DNA from: an uncultured Bacteroidales bacterium
GTDB taxonomy: Bacteria > Bacteroidota > Bacteroidia > Bacteroidales > Bacteroidaceae
Assembly (NCBI GenBank): GCA_902775975.1
Contig: CACYOC010000003.1
Coordinates: 62,001-126,000 of the forward strand
Reading direction: 5' to 3'
DNA: 64,000 nt
The notes under the pieces are model-generated. The model ran no database searches. It saw nothing but the letters and a program-made list of their open reading frames with translations, and had not been told where the DNA came from. This document shows positions 6,016 to 16,618 of this stretch, in pieces. Every line of letters begins with the position of its first letter. The stretch's first letter is position 1. Position numbers and translations under genes: made by a program.

Positions 6016-6212
6016 ACGCTGTCAATCTTTACTGGTCCCAGATGCTCCCCAAAAAGGGTAAGCACATCGTTTACTTTATCCATTCTCAAAGTCTGCTTAC
6101 CCTGTTCCAGGTCTCTCACAAACCTAAGACCCACTCCTGCCCTCTCAGCCAATTCAACCTGAGAGAGACCGTTTACCTTTCTTTTTTGCTTAATATGTTC
6201 TGATAAAGTCAT
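6012..6212 (-). CDS. HipB-like XRE-family regulator
   Basis: A 66-residue Cro/CI-type helix-turn-helix protein: SQVELAERAGVGLRFVRDLE (about 18-37) is the HTH, followed by QGKQTLRMDKVNDVLTLFG, the usual HipB ending. HipB represses its own operon and neutralises the HipA kinase. Three repeats of an ATAC-N8-GTAT operator lie over its promoter (6221-6319). The kinase gene downstream is reduced to a tail, so it now probably acts only as a repressor. ATG at 6212 chosen over the GTG at 6215. Confidence 0.82.
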   Translation of the reverse strand: MTLSEHIKQKRKVNGLSQVELAERAGVGLRFVRDLEQGKQTLRMDKVNDVLTLFGEHLGPVKIDSV

Positions 6213-6220
6213 CACTTTTT

Positions 6221-6319
6221 ATACCTTAACGGGTACAAAGATACACATTATTATCTAATATTATACTAAAACGGGTATAAATTTTAGTAGTTTTAATTAA
6301 AATATACCCGAAATAGTAT
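6221..6319 (-). promoter_or_regulatory. hipB promoter with three operators
   Basis: Three 16-bp sites of the form ATAC-N8-GTAT: 6221-6236 (one mismatch), 6263-6278 and 6304-6319. The minus-strand -7 box TATCTTTG is at 6243-6236, so the first site touches it and the second covers the -33 region, where no clean TTTG is seen. The spacing (42 and 41 bp start to start, about four helical turns) would put them on one DNA face, fitting cooperative HipB binding and autorepression. Confidence 0.7.
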
Positions 6320-6453
6320 AAAAATATGGGTCTCATCTGACGCAAATACTGTTCTCCACGAATGCAGATGCTATGCTTACAAAGGTTAAGGATGGCTTTC
6401 GTCGAGTGCAAAGACGGGCTATACCGAGTTCGTGGATGGCCTTGATTGATCTG

Positions 6454-6539
6454 CCGACTTAAGTCAGCAATGTTTCCGACTGTAGTCAGCAATGTTTCCG
6501 ACTTAAGTCAGCAACGTTTCCGACTTAAGTCGGCAATAC
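6454..6539. repeat. Four 22-bp tandem repeats
   Basis: Units start at 6454, 6476, 6498 and 6520, consensus CCGACTTAAGTCAGCAATGT plus TT; the last is shortened. Three of the four contain the 10-bp palindrome GACTTAAGTC. No spacers, so this is not a CRISPR array. A shorter repeat (GATGTAA/GATGTAAGA) follows at about 6589-6612. The whole 6320-6637 stretch holds no gene. Confidence 0.8.
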
Positions 6540-6637
6540 GGTAAGTACGGCTTTGGAGATTAGTAAAGGGGGAGACCCACACTGTGATGTAAGATGTAAG
6601 ATGTAAGAGGGAAGAGGGAAGGGGTGGTAAAAGAAGT

Positions 6638-6672
6638 AGCCCCAACGTCGTCGCGACGTATGGGGCTGTGTG
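6638..6672. terminator. Stable hairpin, possible terminator
   Basis: AGCCCC...GGGGCT outer arms with an inner ACGTCG-TCG-CGACGT stem. A run of T is only weak nearby. From 6673 to 6914 no gene is supported; on the minus strand a TACCTTTG box lies at about 6802-6795, followed only by a 13-codon frame (MVLSLIKQQHKEQ), which I do not call as a gene. Confidence 0.45.
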
Positions 6673-6914
6673 TTTTTCCTGAATACAAAAAAATACTAAC
6701 TGATTGCTTCTACTATTTTATTGTTCTTTATGTTGTTGCTTTATGAGAGATAAAACCATAGTGGTATTAGGTATTATGGTCGAATGTTGATGTTGCAAAG
6801 GTAGTGATTTTTTGTTATACGGGCAATAGACAGAGGGCTTGTAGAGACAGAAATTGCCAAAATGAAAAGTCATTTTGACAATTTGATAAGTGTTCGTACA
6901 AATATTACGGTGTC

Positions 6915-8042
6915 TTACGCCTCGTCCTTCATCCATTCCGTGACGGTCTGCCCCATGGTTTGCTTGAAGGCGCGACCGAAGGTGGCGTAGCTGCTGAAGC
7001 CGCTTTCGTGGGCCAGCTGCTGTGCGGTGAAGGGTCGTTTGGTGGCGATGGCCTCGCGGTAGTCGTTGACGAAATGCTGTATGCGCAGCTTGTTGATGTA
7101 GGAATTGTAGGTCTCGCCCTGCTGTGCAAAGTAGAGGCTGAGGTAGTAGCGGTTGGTGCCTACGGCCTTGCTGAGATCGTCGCGCGTGATGTCGTGCTGC
7201 AGATAGAGCTGGGTGTCTTCGCAGTACTGCTTGAGCAGTTGGCTGATGTTGGTGGGAAGTGTCACGGCTGCGCCAGCCTCCGCGCCGTCTTTGGTGTCGC
7301 CATTTGAAGCATCGTCGGACAGTTCTACAGTCTCTGTGTCGGCCTGGGGAGCATGCAAGGTCTGCAGCGTCTCGACTCTCCAAAAGATAAACGCAAGGAT
7401 AAAGATCTCGCTAAACTGTATGAACGTCTGAATGAAGATGCCGTTGTTGCTGACGGAATAGATGGCGAGTATGAGCAGCAGGATGACGATGACCACCAGC
7501 GACAGCCACACCTCCTTGTGCTCCAGGTCGGCATAGTTGTCGATGAGCCACCGGCGGTACTGGCGCAAGGCAAAGAGCATATAGAAGAAATAGGCTGTCA
7601 GGAGTGCGAAAAGATAGAATCTCACGAACACCATGACGGTGTAGTCGTACTTAAACAAACAGTCCACCAATGCAATGACAACAGGTATCACGGCGACGAA
7701 GAGAGGCCAGAGCGGACGGCGGCGGTCCTGCAGCATCGTGAGAGGCATACTCAGCATGACTGGTACCAGCAGGGCGCAGTCGAGTATGGAGGAGATGATG
7801 TGCAAACCGGAATAGATTTTGATGACTCCGAGCGAGTCGGGCAGCCACCACAGATGACTTCCGAGCACCACGGCCATAAAGGCTGCCGTCCATCGGCGCA
7901 GGCGCTTTGGCGGCGTGACATTATCCACAAAGGTATTGATGCGCCACATCAACAGATGGAGGCAGGCCACGGCAGCCATTATCGCTGCTCCGCCATAGAG
8001 CATGTAATAGACTAATATATCAAATGGTATCGACTCGTTCAT
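6915..8042 (-). CDS. Membrane-anchored AraC-family regulator
   Basis: A 375-residue protein with six or seven hydrophobic segments in the first 230 residues, an acidic linker (about 232-260), and a C-terminal AraC-type double HTH (about 265-375: DDLSKAVGTNRYYLSLYF, then AQQLAHESGFSSYATFGRAF). Such proteins sense something in or at the membrane and activate transcription; the signal is unknown. It is divergent from the esterase gene 8215-9393, with back-to-back promoters, so it may control that gene. The -7 box is TACCTTTG at 8088-8081 (minus). Confidence 0.85.
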   Translation of the reverse strand: MNESIPFDILVYYMLYGGAAIMAAVACLHLLMWRINTFVDNVTPPKRLRRWTAAFMAVVLGSHLWWLPDSLGVIKIYSGLHIISSILDCALLVPVMLSMPLTMLQDRRRPLWPLFVAVIPVVIALVDCLFKYDYTVMVFVRFYLFALLTAYFFYMLFALRQYRRWLIDNYADLEHKEVWLSLVVIVILLLILAIYSVSNNGIFIQTFIQFSEIFILAFIFWRVETLQTLHAPQADTETVELSDDASNGDTKDGAEAGAAVTLPTNISQLLKQYCEDTQLYLQHDITRDDLSKAVGTNRYYLSLYFAQQGETYNSYINKLRIQHFVNDYREAIATKRPFTAQQLAHESGFSSYATFGRAFKQTMGQTVTEWMKDEA

Positions 8043-8080
8043 GGATGATTAAAAGTTCTGTTAAGGTGTTATTGACGATG

Positions 8081-8170
8081 CAAAGGTAATAAATATTTCT
8101 TATTTAAAAGAAAATCCTACGAAAATATACGTGTTTTTCTTTCCTTATTACAAAGTTTTATTTACTTTTG
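8081..8170. promoter_or_regulatory. Divergent promoters
   Basis: Minus-strand TACCTTTG at 8088-8081 for the AraC regulator and plus-strand TACTTTTG at 8163-8170 for the esterase. The A/T-rich stretch between them is the likely control region for both. Confidence 0.65.
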
Positions 8171-8187
8171 CATCGGAATAACTATAA

Positions 8188-9393
<1,206 letters not shown>

Positions 9394-9432
9394 AGCAGCG
9401 AGGAAAGCTACTGGTAGGCCCGTTCCTACTGC

Positions 9433-9517
9433 AACAAACAAAGAGCGCCGCAGCTTCTTCGTCTGCAGCGCTCTTCTATTATAATAATGTACGTGCGAGT
9501 GAAATAACCTTGGTTAT
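9433..9517. repeat. Direct repeat left of ATPase gene (with hairpin)
   Basis: About 83 bp that recur at 11258-11340 with few differences and one indel. It contains a hairpin (AGAGCGCCGCAG...CTGCAGCGCTCT, about 9442-9474) that can end esterase transcription, followed by AATGTACGTGCGAGTGAAAT. The last bases hold the stop codon of the ATPase gene. Confidence 0.8.
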
Positions 9518-10959
9518 TTCTTCTGTTCAATGGTGTTATGCCCTAATAAATAGGCATATAAAGCAGAGGGAATGAAAACTAAATTCACACTCTCCAGTTC
9601 TTTTGCTCCAAACTTTGTACGAGAAGAAACGATGGCAGATTTTAACAGATTCTTATCCATAAAAGACAACAGGGACTTTAATTCACCTGGTGCATCAAAA
9701 TATCGATCAGACCATTTCATCTCGACTGCCCATGCAGGTTTTTGGTTGAGACGATTAAGTCCAACCATATCCACCTCACCATTGTCACGCCCCATTTTCC
9801 AGTTTGCGTAGTACACTTCCTCGTCATCCCGCTGAATACGCTGAGCATAGAGAGCTGTTTCCACCATACTTCCTAAAGCCTTATCCATTTCTGTCAACGG
9901 TGAGAACAAAGCACAGCGCAAAGAAGGATTGGTGAGATATATCTTAAACTGGGTGATACGCTGCATTCGGTTCGCATTTGCATCGATGCGATGAATAACC
10001 TTAATAAGAAATGCACTTTCCAAATAAGTAAGATACTTGCGAATAACATCTTTTCGAATACCTGACTCTTGAGACATCTCGTCGTAAGAAAATTCACATC
10101 CAGAGCGATAGGCTATGTGAATAAAGAGCCTATAAAGCTCCTGAGTATCATTGATGCCATAAAGTCCAGGAAGGTCTTTCAACATCACCTTGTCAACAAT
10201 GTCACGTCGCATGTAGCGTCCTGGATCGTTTTGGATTTCCTTCGAGAAAACGACTTCCGGATAACCACCAAAATTAATGTAGCGGATGAAATGTTCATTC
10301 AACTGAGTTATATCAATGGTGTCGAAAGCATCAAATTCTTGTTGGTTCCACTCTATCTTTTTAGGAACAATCAGGCGATCGAGCTCTTGCAAATGAATAT
10401 ACTCGTTAAAAGTAAGAGGAGGTAATGTGAAATCATGAAAACGTCCTGCACCACTTTCATCACTCTTCATCTTTAGTGCCGCAGCTGCTGATCCGGAGAC
10501 AATAAAGCGAGTAGAACGATAAGTGTCAACGAGGGATTTTAAGTGTACTTCCCAATCTTTCAGGTATTGTACCTCATCATAGAACACATAGAAACCTTCA
10601 TCTGTAGGCAATTTCGCCAGGGCTTTTTTGGCAATATTCAACAACATCTCCAATGACATGCCATTATAGATTGGAGTGTCTATAGAAAGATAGATAATAC
10701 TCTGAGGATCGATGCCGTCTTTTATCAAACGTTCTATAGCATGATAAATCATAATAGTCTTACCAACGCGACGTGGTCCCATCAATACAATTCCACGCTT
10801 GACGCTGATATCTTTAACGAGTTTATAGAAGGATTCAAGATACAAACGGCTTTTCATCTGCTGAACATCCGCAGGAATCTGACCCGTCATCCACCACGGG
10901 TTGTCCATACTCATTCTCGCTACTACTTGCTTTTCCAACTCTTCGAGCTCTATCTTCAT
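9514..10959 (-). CDS. ATPase with DUF4143 domain
   Basis: A 481-residue AAA-type ATPase (AAA_14) with a C-terminal DUF4143 domain. Walker A is MGPRRVGKTIMIYHA (about 60-74); Walker B is FYVFYDEVQYLKDW (about 122-136); a sensor motif follows at RFIVSGSAAAALK. The C-terminal third has the nuclease-like pattern of DUF4143 (WKMGRDNGEVDMVGL...AVEMKWSD, with D and E-x-K). The family is common and poorly understood. The gene with its promoter is bracketed by 83-bp direct repeats, suggesting it was inserted as a unit. Promoter box TATATTTG at 10991-10984 (minus). Confidence 0.88.
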   Translation of the reverse strand: MKIELEELEKQVVARMSMDNPWWMTGQIPADVQQMKSRLYLESFYKLVKDISVKRGIVLMGPRRVGKTIMIYHAIERLIKDGIDPQSIIYLSIDTPIYNGMSLEMLLNIAKKALAKLPTDEGFYVFYDEVQYLKDWEVHLKSLVDTYRSTRFIVSGSAAAALKMKSDESGAGRFHDFTLPPLTFNEYIHLQELDRLIVPKKIEWNQQEFDAFDTIDITQLNEHFIRYINFGGYPEVVFSKEIQNDPGRYMRRDIVDKVMLKDLPGLYGINDTQELYRLFIHIAYRSGCEFSYDEMSQESGIRKDVIRKYLTYLESAFLIKVIHRIDANANRMQRITQFKIYLTNPSLRCALFSPLTEMDKALGSMVETALYAQRIQRDDEEVYYANWKMGRDNGEVDMVGLNRLNQKPAWAVEMKWSDRYFDAPGELKSLLSFMDKNLLKSAIVSSRTKFGAKELESVNLVFIPSALYAYLLGHNTIEQKK

Positions 10960-11035
10960 AACTGTTTTTTATTATTTCGTCTGCAAATATACAAAGAATA
11001 ATTGATATCTGCAAGAATAAGAACAAGAAAAGTGT

Positions 11036-11105
11036 CTTATTTTGATAATTTGGTAAAAATAAGCGCAATTAACTATACTTATTTTGACAATTTGGTAAAA
11101 ATAAG
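11036..11105. promoter_or_regulatory. Two 28-bp palindromic sites upstream of ATPase gene
   Basis: Two nearly identical sites, 11036-11063 and 11078-11105, each CTTATTTTG...AAAATAAG (one base different). Their starts are 42 bp apart, about four helical turns. A partial third copy begins at about 11129. They may be operators for the ATPase gene, whose promoter is about 45 bp away. The rest of 10992-11257 holds no gene, only a 16-bp GCGAAATTTTTCGT tandem at about 11222-11252. Confidence 0.5.
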
Positions 11106-11257
11106 CAAGAATTCCAAAATAAACAACCTTATTTTAACAAGTTCTTATCGAAAAATCTTATCTAATACTAAAAAGAGGGGGAGACCCATTAGGTTTCCCC
11201 CTTCTACCTCAACAAAGTTTATGCGAAATTTTTCGTTGCGAAATTTTTCGCATCCGT

Positions 11258-11340
11258 CAACAAAGAGCGCCGCAGCTTATTTGTCTGCGGCGCTCTTCTA
11301 TTATAAATAATGTACGTGCGAGTGAAATAACCTTGGTTAT
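11258..11340. repeat. Direct repeat right of ATPase gene (with hairpin)
   Basis: Second copy of the repeat at 9433-9517. The hairpin arms here are AGAGCGCCGCAG and CTGCGGCGCTCT (about 11264-11296), followed by the same AATGTACGTGCGAGTGAAAT and ACCTTGGTTAT. Confidence 0.8.
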
Positions 11341-11350
11341 GTCAGCATAT

Positions 11351-11412
11351 AAAAAAAACAGGACGCCATTCTTTTATAAATTGTCAGATTAGAATGCGTC
11401 CCGTTTTTTTTA
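11351..11412 (-). terminator. Terminator of lipoprotein gene
   Basis: Arms GGACGCcATTCT and AGAATgCGTCC with A- and T-runs on both outer sides, so it can work in both directions. It lies 40 bp below the 11453-11854 gene. Confidence 0.75.
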
Positions 11413-11452
11413 GCTAGTGATTTTCAACACTCACGTGTTGTCTCAGTTTTTG

Positions 11453-11854
11453 TTATTGTCTGTAGGCAGTTATAGTTTGGTTATTATTGCTTAGCATCAC
11501 TGTGTTGTTGTCAACAAAAGTGAAGGTAAATGTTTGTGTACTACCATTTCCAAACGTGATAGACAGCGTGTTGCCACTTGTTTTCCAAATGAACGATTCC
11601 GGTTTGTCACTCCCGTAGCCCACTTCTTCTATCAGATAGCCAGTTTGGTTGCTGTTAAAATTGATTAGGTTATACACCATACCGCGGCTTGAATCGTTGC
11701 TCATGAAATTGTATCGCCATGTACCAACAATCGAATTGTTATCACCACCATTTCCGTTATTACCACCATCATCGCTGCCTCCACAAGAAGCAAAGTTCAT
11801 ACACACAAATGCCATCGCCATGATAAACATCAAATCTAATAATTTCTGTTTCAT
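11453..11854 (-). CDS. Lipocalin-like lipoprotein
   Basis: A 133-residue lipoprotein from the ATG at 11854. The signal peptide ends in the lipobox FASC with Cys at about residue 24, followed by a Gly/Asn/Asp-rich linker (GGSDDGGNNGNGG) as found in surface lipoproteins of Bacteroidetes. The rest is a small beta-rich domain starting IVGTWRYNF, the opening strand of lipocalin-like DUF domains. Function unknown; it is exposed at the cell envelope. Confidence 0.75.
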   Translation of the reverse strand: MKQKLLDLMFIMAMAFVCMNFASCGGSDDGGNNGNGGDNNSIVGTWRYNFMSNDSSRGMVYNLINFNSNQTGYLIEEVGYGSDKPESFIWKTSGNTLSITFGNGSTQTFTFTFVDNNTVMLSNNNQTITAYRQ

Positions 11855-11923
11855 GTTGTTTAAAATAAAAAGTTTTATAATGTAAATTGTGTTTCCTTCC
11901 ATCGTCGAAGCGGTGGGGACGAG

Positions 11924-11962
11924 AGAAAAAAAAGGTTGTGAAGCACTACTACCTCACAACCT
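11924..11962 (-). terminator. Terminator of the frdCAB operon
   Basis: Minus-strand hairpin AGGTTGTGA...TCACAACCT followed by a run of eight T. It lies 12 bp after the frdB stop. Confidence 0.85.
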
Positions 11963-11974
11963 ATTTAATTATTA

Positions 11975-12733
11975 TTAATCTGCCATTTTAGCTTTAATCA
12001 TCTCGCGGTTCAGGCGAGCGATGTTGCTGATGGTCTCATTCTTCGGGCAGACAGCCTCGCAAGCGCGGGTATTAGTGCAGTTACCGAAGCCGAGCTCGTC
12101 CATCTTGGCAATCATGTTCTTCACACGGCGGGCAGCCTCTACGCGACCCTGGGGAAGCAGGGCGAGCTGAGAGACTTTCGACGATACGAAGAGCATGGCA
12201 GAGCCGTTCTTACAGGCTGCTACGCAAGCACCACAGCCGATGCAGCTGGCGCAGTCCATAGCCTCGTCGGCATCCTCCTTAGGAATGAGGATAGCGTTGG
12301 CATCCTGAGCCTGACCGGTGCGGATGGTGGTATAGCCGCCAGCCTGGATAATCTTATCGAAGGCGTTACGGTCAACCATGCAGTCCTTGATAACGGGGAA
12401 GCCTGCTGAGCGCCAAGGCTCGACGGTGATGACGTCACCATCGTTGAAACGACGCATGTAGAGCTGACAGGTGGTAGCGCCACGCTCGGTCTTGCCATGG
12501 GGCGTACCGTTGATGTAGAGTGAGCACATACCGCAGATACCCTCGCGGCAGTCGTGGTCGAACACGAAGGGTTCCTTGCCCTCGTTGATGAGCTCCTCGT
12601 TCAGGATGTCGAGCATCTCGAGGAACGAGGTATCATCGGGAATGTCGTGCATTTCGTGCGTATCGAAGTGACCCGCATCTTTCGGACCATTCTGACGCCA
12701 AAATTTTATTGTAAATGAAATATTCTTAGCCAT
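11975..12733 (-). CDS. frdB: Fumarate reductase / succinate dehydrogenase iron-sulfur subunit
   Basis: 252 residues. The N-terminal ferredoxin domain has the 2Fe-2S motif CREGICGMC with a further Cys near CQLYM; the C-terminal domain has [14 protein letters not shown] and a distal C-x3-ACEAVCP for the 4Fe-4S and 3Fe-4S clusters. It passes electrons between the flavoprotein and the membrane cytochrome. In Bacteroidales this complex runs mostly as a fumarate reductase in the succinate pathway. It is the last gene of frdCAB, 5 bp after frdA. Confidence 0.95.
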   Translation of the reverse strand: MAKNISFTIKFWRQNGPKDAGHFDTHEMHDIPDDTSFLEMLDILNEELINEGKEPFVFDHDCREGICGMCSLYINGTPHGKTERGATTCQLYMRRFNDGDVITVEPWRSAGFPVIKDCMVDRNAFDKIIQAGGYTTIRTGQAQDANAILIPKEDADEAMDCASCIGCGACVAACKNGSAMLFVSSKVSQLALLPQGRVEAARRVKNMIAKMDELGFGNCTNTRACEAVCPKNETISNIARLNREMIKAKMAD

Positions 12734-12738
12734 AGTCT

Positions 12739-14718
<1,980 letters not shown>

Positions 14719-14762
14719 GACTTTTCAAATGAAAAATAAAAAATGAAAAATGAAAAATTAAG

Positions 14763-15524
14763 TTACTTTCCGCAAGCTGCAGCGGCATCCTTGCAGCAAT
14801 CAACAGCCTGTTGACAGCAATCGGCAGCTGTACCGTCACAGCAGAGTGAAGGTGCGCAGCCAAAGGCAAAGGCCAGTACGACAACCAGGAAGCCCAGCAT
14901 GAGCAGGGTTACATAGATAAGACCGATGACCTGCCAGCGCTTCAGCCAAATCTTACCACTGACGCCCAGCGTCTGCATGGCAGACCAGAATCCGTGCGAG
15001 AGGTGGAACCAGATGGCACAAATCCAGATGACATAAAGCACTGCATAGACGGGATTGCCGAAGGTGTTGACAATCTTACCGAAACCGTCAGCAGGAGCCG
15101 GATCATAATGAATGGCAGGGAACAACTCGGCAAACATCATGTTGTACCAGAAGTTGAACAGGTGCAGGAACAGACCCAGCAGGATGATGATACCCAGCAC
15201 GAGCATGTTCTTAGAAGCCCACTCTACCTTGCCAGGATTGACCTCCGTAGCAATGGCATAGCGATTGTCACCGCGAGCCTTACGGTTCTGAGCCGTCAGG
15301 ATGAACGCATAGACAATGTGAATCAGCGCCAGCAGCGCCAAACCCATAGTAGCCACAACGGCATACCAGTTGGCACCCAGCAATTCGCAAATCATGTTGT
15401 AAGCCTCGCCAGAGAACAGTGCCACCACATTCATGCAGCAGTGGAACGTCAGGAACAGGATAAGGCACAGTCCGGTAACGGACATTACAACCTTACGACC
15501 AATTGATGAATTGATTAACCACAT
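14763..15524 (-). CDS. frdC: Fumarate reductase / succinate dehydrogenase cytochrome b subunit
   Basis: 253 residues from the ATG at 15524 (MWLINSSIGRKVVMSVTG), which is the usual start of this family; five membrane helices with the haem-ligand His residues (for example LTFHCCMNV and LHLFNFWYN). It anchors FrdAB and exchanges electrons with menaquinone. The last about 31 residues are unusual: eight Cys, mostly as CC pairs (APSLCCDG, ADCCQQAVDCCKD). The promoter is TTTG-N20-TACTTTTG on the minus strand, -7 box at 15598-15591. Confidence 0.93.
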   Translation of the reverse strand: MWLINSSIGRKVVMSVTGLCLILFLTFHCCMNVVALFSGEAYNMICELLGANWYAVVATMGLALLALIHIVYAFILTAQNRKARGDNRYAIATEVNPGKVEWASKNMLVLGIIILLGLFLHLFNFWYNMMFAELFPAIHYDPAPADGFGKIVNTFGNPVYAVLYVIWICAIWFHLSHGFWSAMQTLGVSGKIWLKRWQVIGLIYVTLLMLGFLVVVLAFAFGCAPSLCCDGTAADCCQQAVDCCKDAAAACGK

Positions 15525-15692
15525 AAAATATTGAATTAAAATTATTAAAATGATACTTAGTATTAGGTACGTGCATGCACGTTGAGACTGCAAAAGTACT
15601 ACAAAAATATGACACTCACAAACGTTTTCCGTAGAAAATGCACTATTTATACAAAATCCACCTCTTTTGACGAGAATAACAAAATAAATTTG

Positions 15693-15700
15693 TACCTTTG
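15693..15700 (+). promoter_or_regulatory. -7 box of the YraN-fusion gene
   Basis: TACCTTTG 22 bp before the ATG at 15722. It shows that the ATG, not an upstream TTG inside the box, is the start. The frd promoter fires in the opposite direction about 95 bp away. Confidence 0.6.
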
Positions 15701-15721
15701 CAAAGTTTTGCAGTAGTTGTT

Positions 15722-16582
15722 ATGGAACAAGAGAAAGACCTCCAGCAAGAATACGAGCGGACGCTGCTCATGCAACTGTTCGACTTTCAGCCCATCCTCC
15801 GTCAGCAGGAAGACTTGGTGCGCATCTTTGCGGAGCTTCTCTACCCTACCCCCAGCTCACTGCAACAGCTGCACGAGCAGACACTCACAGACCTTCAGCA
15901 CCGCGTGATAGAGGTGGCTGAGAAATGGCGGCAAGTGATACAAGCGACACCTGTCGAAAGCCTACGACAAGAAGTGTTCCTGGAGCGCGTCAAACGCAGT
16001 GCAGCCTACTTTGAGCATACGCTGAAGGAGTTGCTGGCTGAACCGTTGGAACGGTCTGCCCAAGTGGAAACAACCGATGAGCAAGCGAAGAAACAGCTGG
16101 ACGACGCACTGCAGGAAATGCGACAGACATGGCTCTCACGATGCCGTCTCCTCCAGAAGATAGCCCAACAGGGCTTGACGAATTACCTGAGGGAGCAGCG
16201 AAACACGGAAAACGTTACTACGGCAACCCATAACGAGGTAGGCGTCTGGGGAGAAGAGCAGGCAGCACGCTACTTACAGCAGAAAGGCTATACGATGATA
16301 GAACACGACTGGAAATCGGGACATAAGGACATCGACCTCATTGCCTTGGATGGAGAGACGGTGGTATTCGTAGAGGTGAAGACGCGCCGCAACAGGGTCT
16401 TTGGTGAACCTGAGGATGCCGTGAACTATGCAAAAATGAAAAATCTGCGGGCTGCCTTCAACCACTATATCAAATATAAGTGCATTGACAAAAACACGCG
16501 CTTCGACATTGTCTCTGTAATCGGCACTCCCGATGGAGGACTAACGGATATTACTCATTACGAGGATGTTCCCATTTATTAA
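15722..16582 (+). CDS. YraN/UPF0102-domain protein with N-terminal helical extension
   Basis: A 286-residue protein. The C-terminal 115 residues are a complete YraN/UPF0102 domain, a restriction-endonuclease-like fold: GVWGEEQAARYLQQKGYTMI, then GHKDIDLIALDG and VVFVEVKTRRN, which gives the D...E-x-K core. The first about 165 residues are mostly helical and charged (QQEYERTLLMQLFDFQPILR...) and match no family I recognise. YraN proteins are normally only about 120 residues, so the extension is notable. The function of YraN is unsettled. Confidence 0.8.
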   Translation: MEQEKDLQQEYERTLLMQLFDFQPILRQQEDLVRIFAELLYPTPSSLQQLHEQTLTDLQHRVIEVAEKWRQVIQATPVESLRQEVFLERVKRSAAYFEHTLKELLAEPLERSAQVETTDEQAKKQLDDALQEMRQTWLSRCRLLQKIAQQGLTNYLREQRNTENVTTATHNEVGVWGEEQAARYLQQKGYTMIEHDWKSGHKDIDLIALDGETVVFVEVKTRRNRVFGEPEDAVNYAKMKNLRAAFNHYIKYKCIDKNTRFDIVSVIGTPDGGLTDITHYEDVPIY

Positions 16583-16618
16583 GACACCAACTAAACGACA
16601 TTAACAACAACAAACAAC

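Noticed and set aside
6454-6539. CRISPR array
   Set aside because: The units are contiguous without spacers and no cas genes are nearby.
6718-6760. 13-codon leader peptide MVLSLIKQQHKEQ
   Set aside because: Although a TACCTTTG box lies upstream, no gene follows that it could control and no attenuator structure is visible.
6718-7383. Second protein on the minus strand in the AraC region
   Set aside because: It is an overlapping frame of the 6915-8042 AraC gene, Arg/His/Gln-rich and without a recognisable domain.
7921-7929. Perfect DnaA box TTATCCACA as part of an origin
   Set aside because: It is single and lies inside the AraC coding sequence without a cluster.
9433-11340. Insertion sequence around the ATPase gene
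   Set aside because: No transposase gene and no inverted ends are seen; the flanks are long direct repeats.
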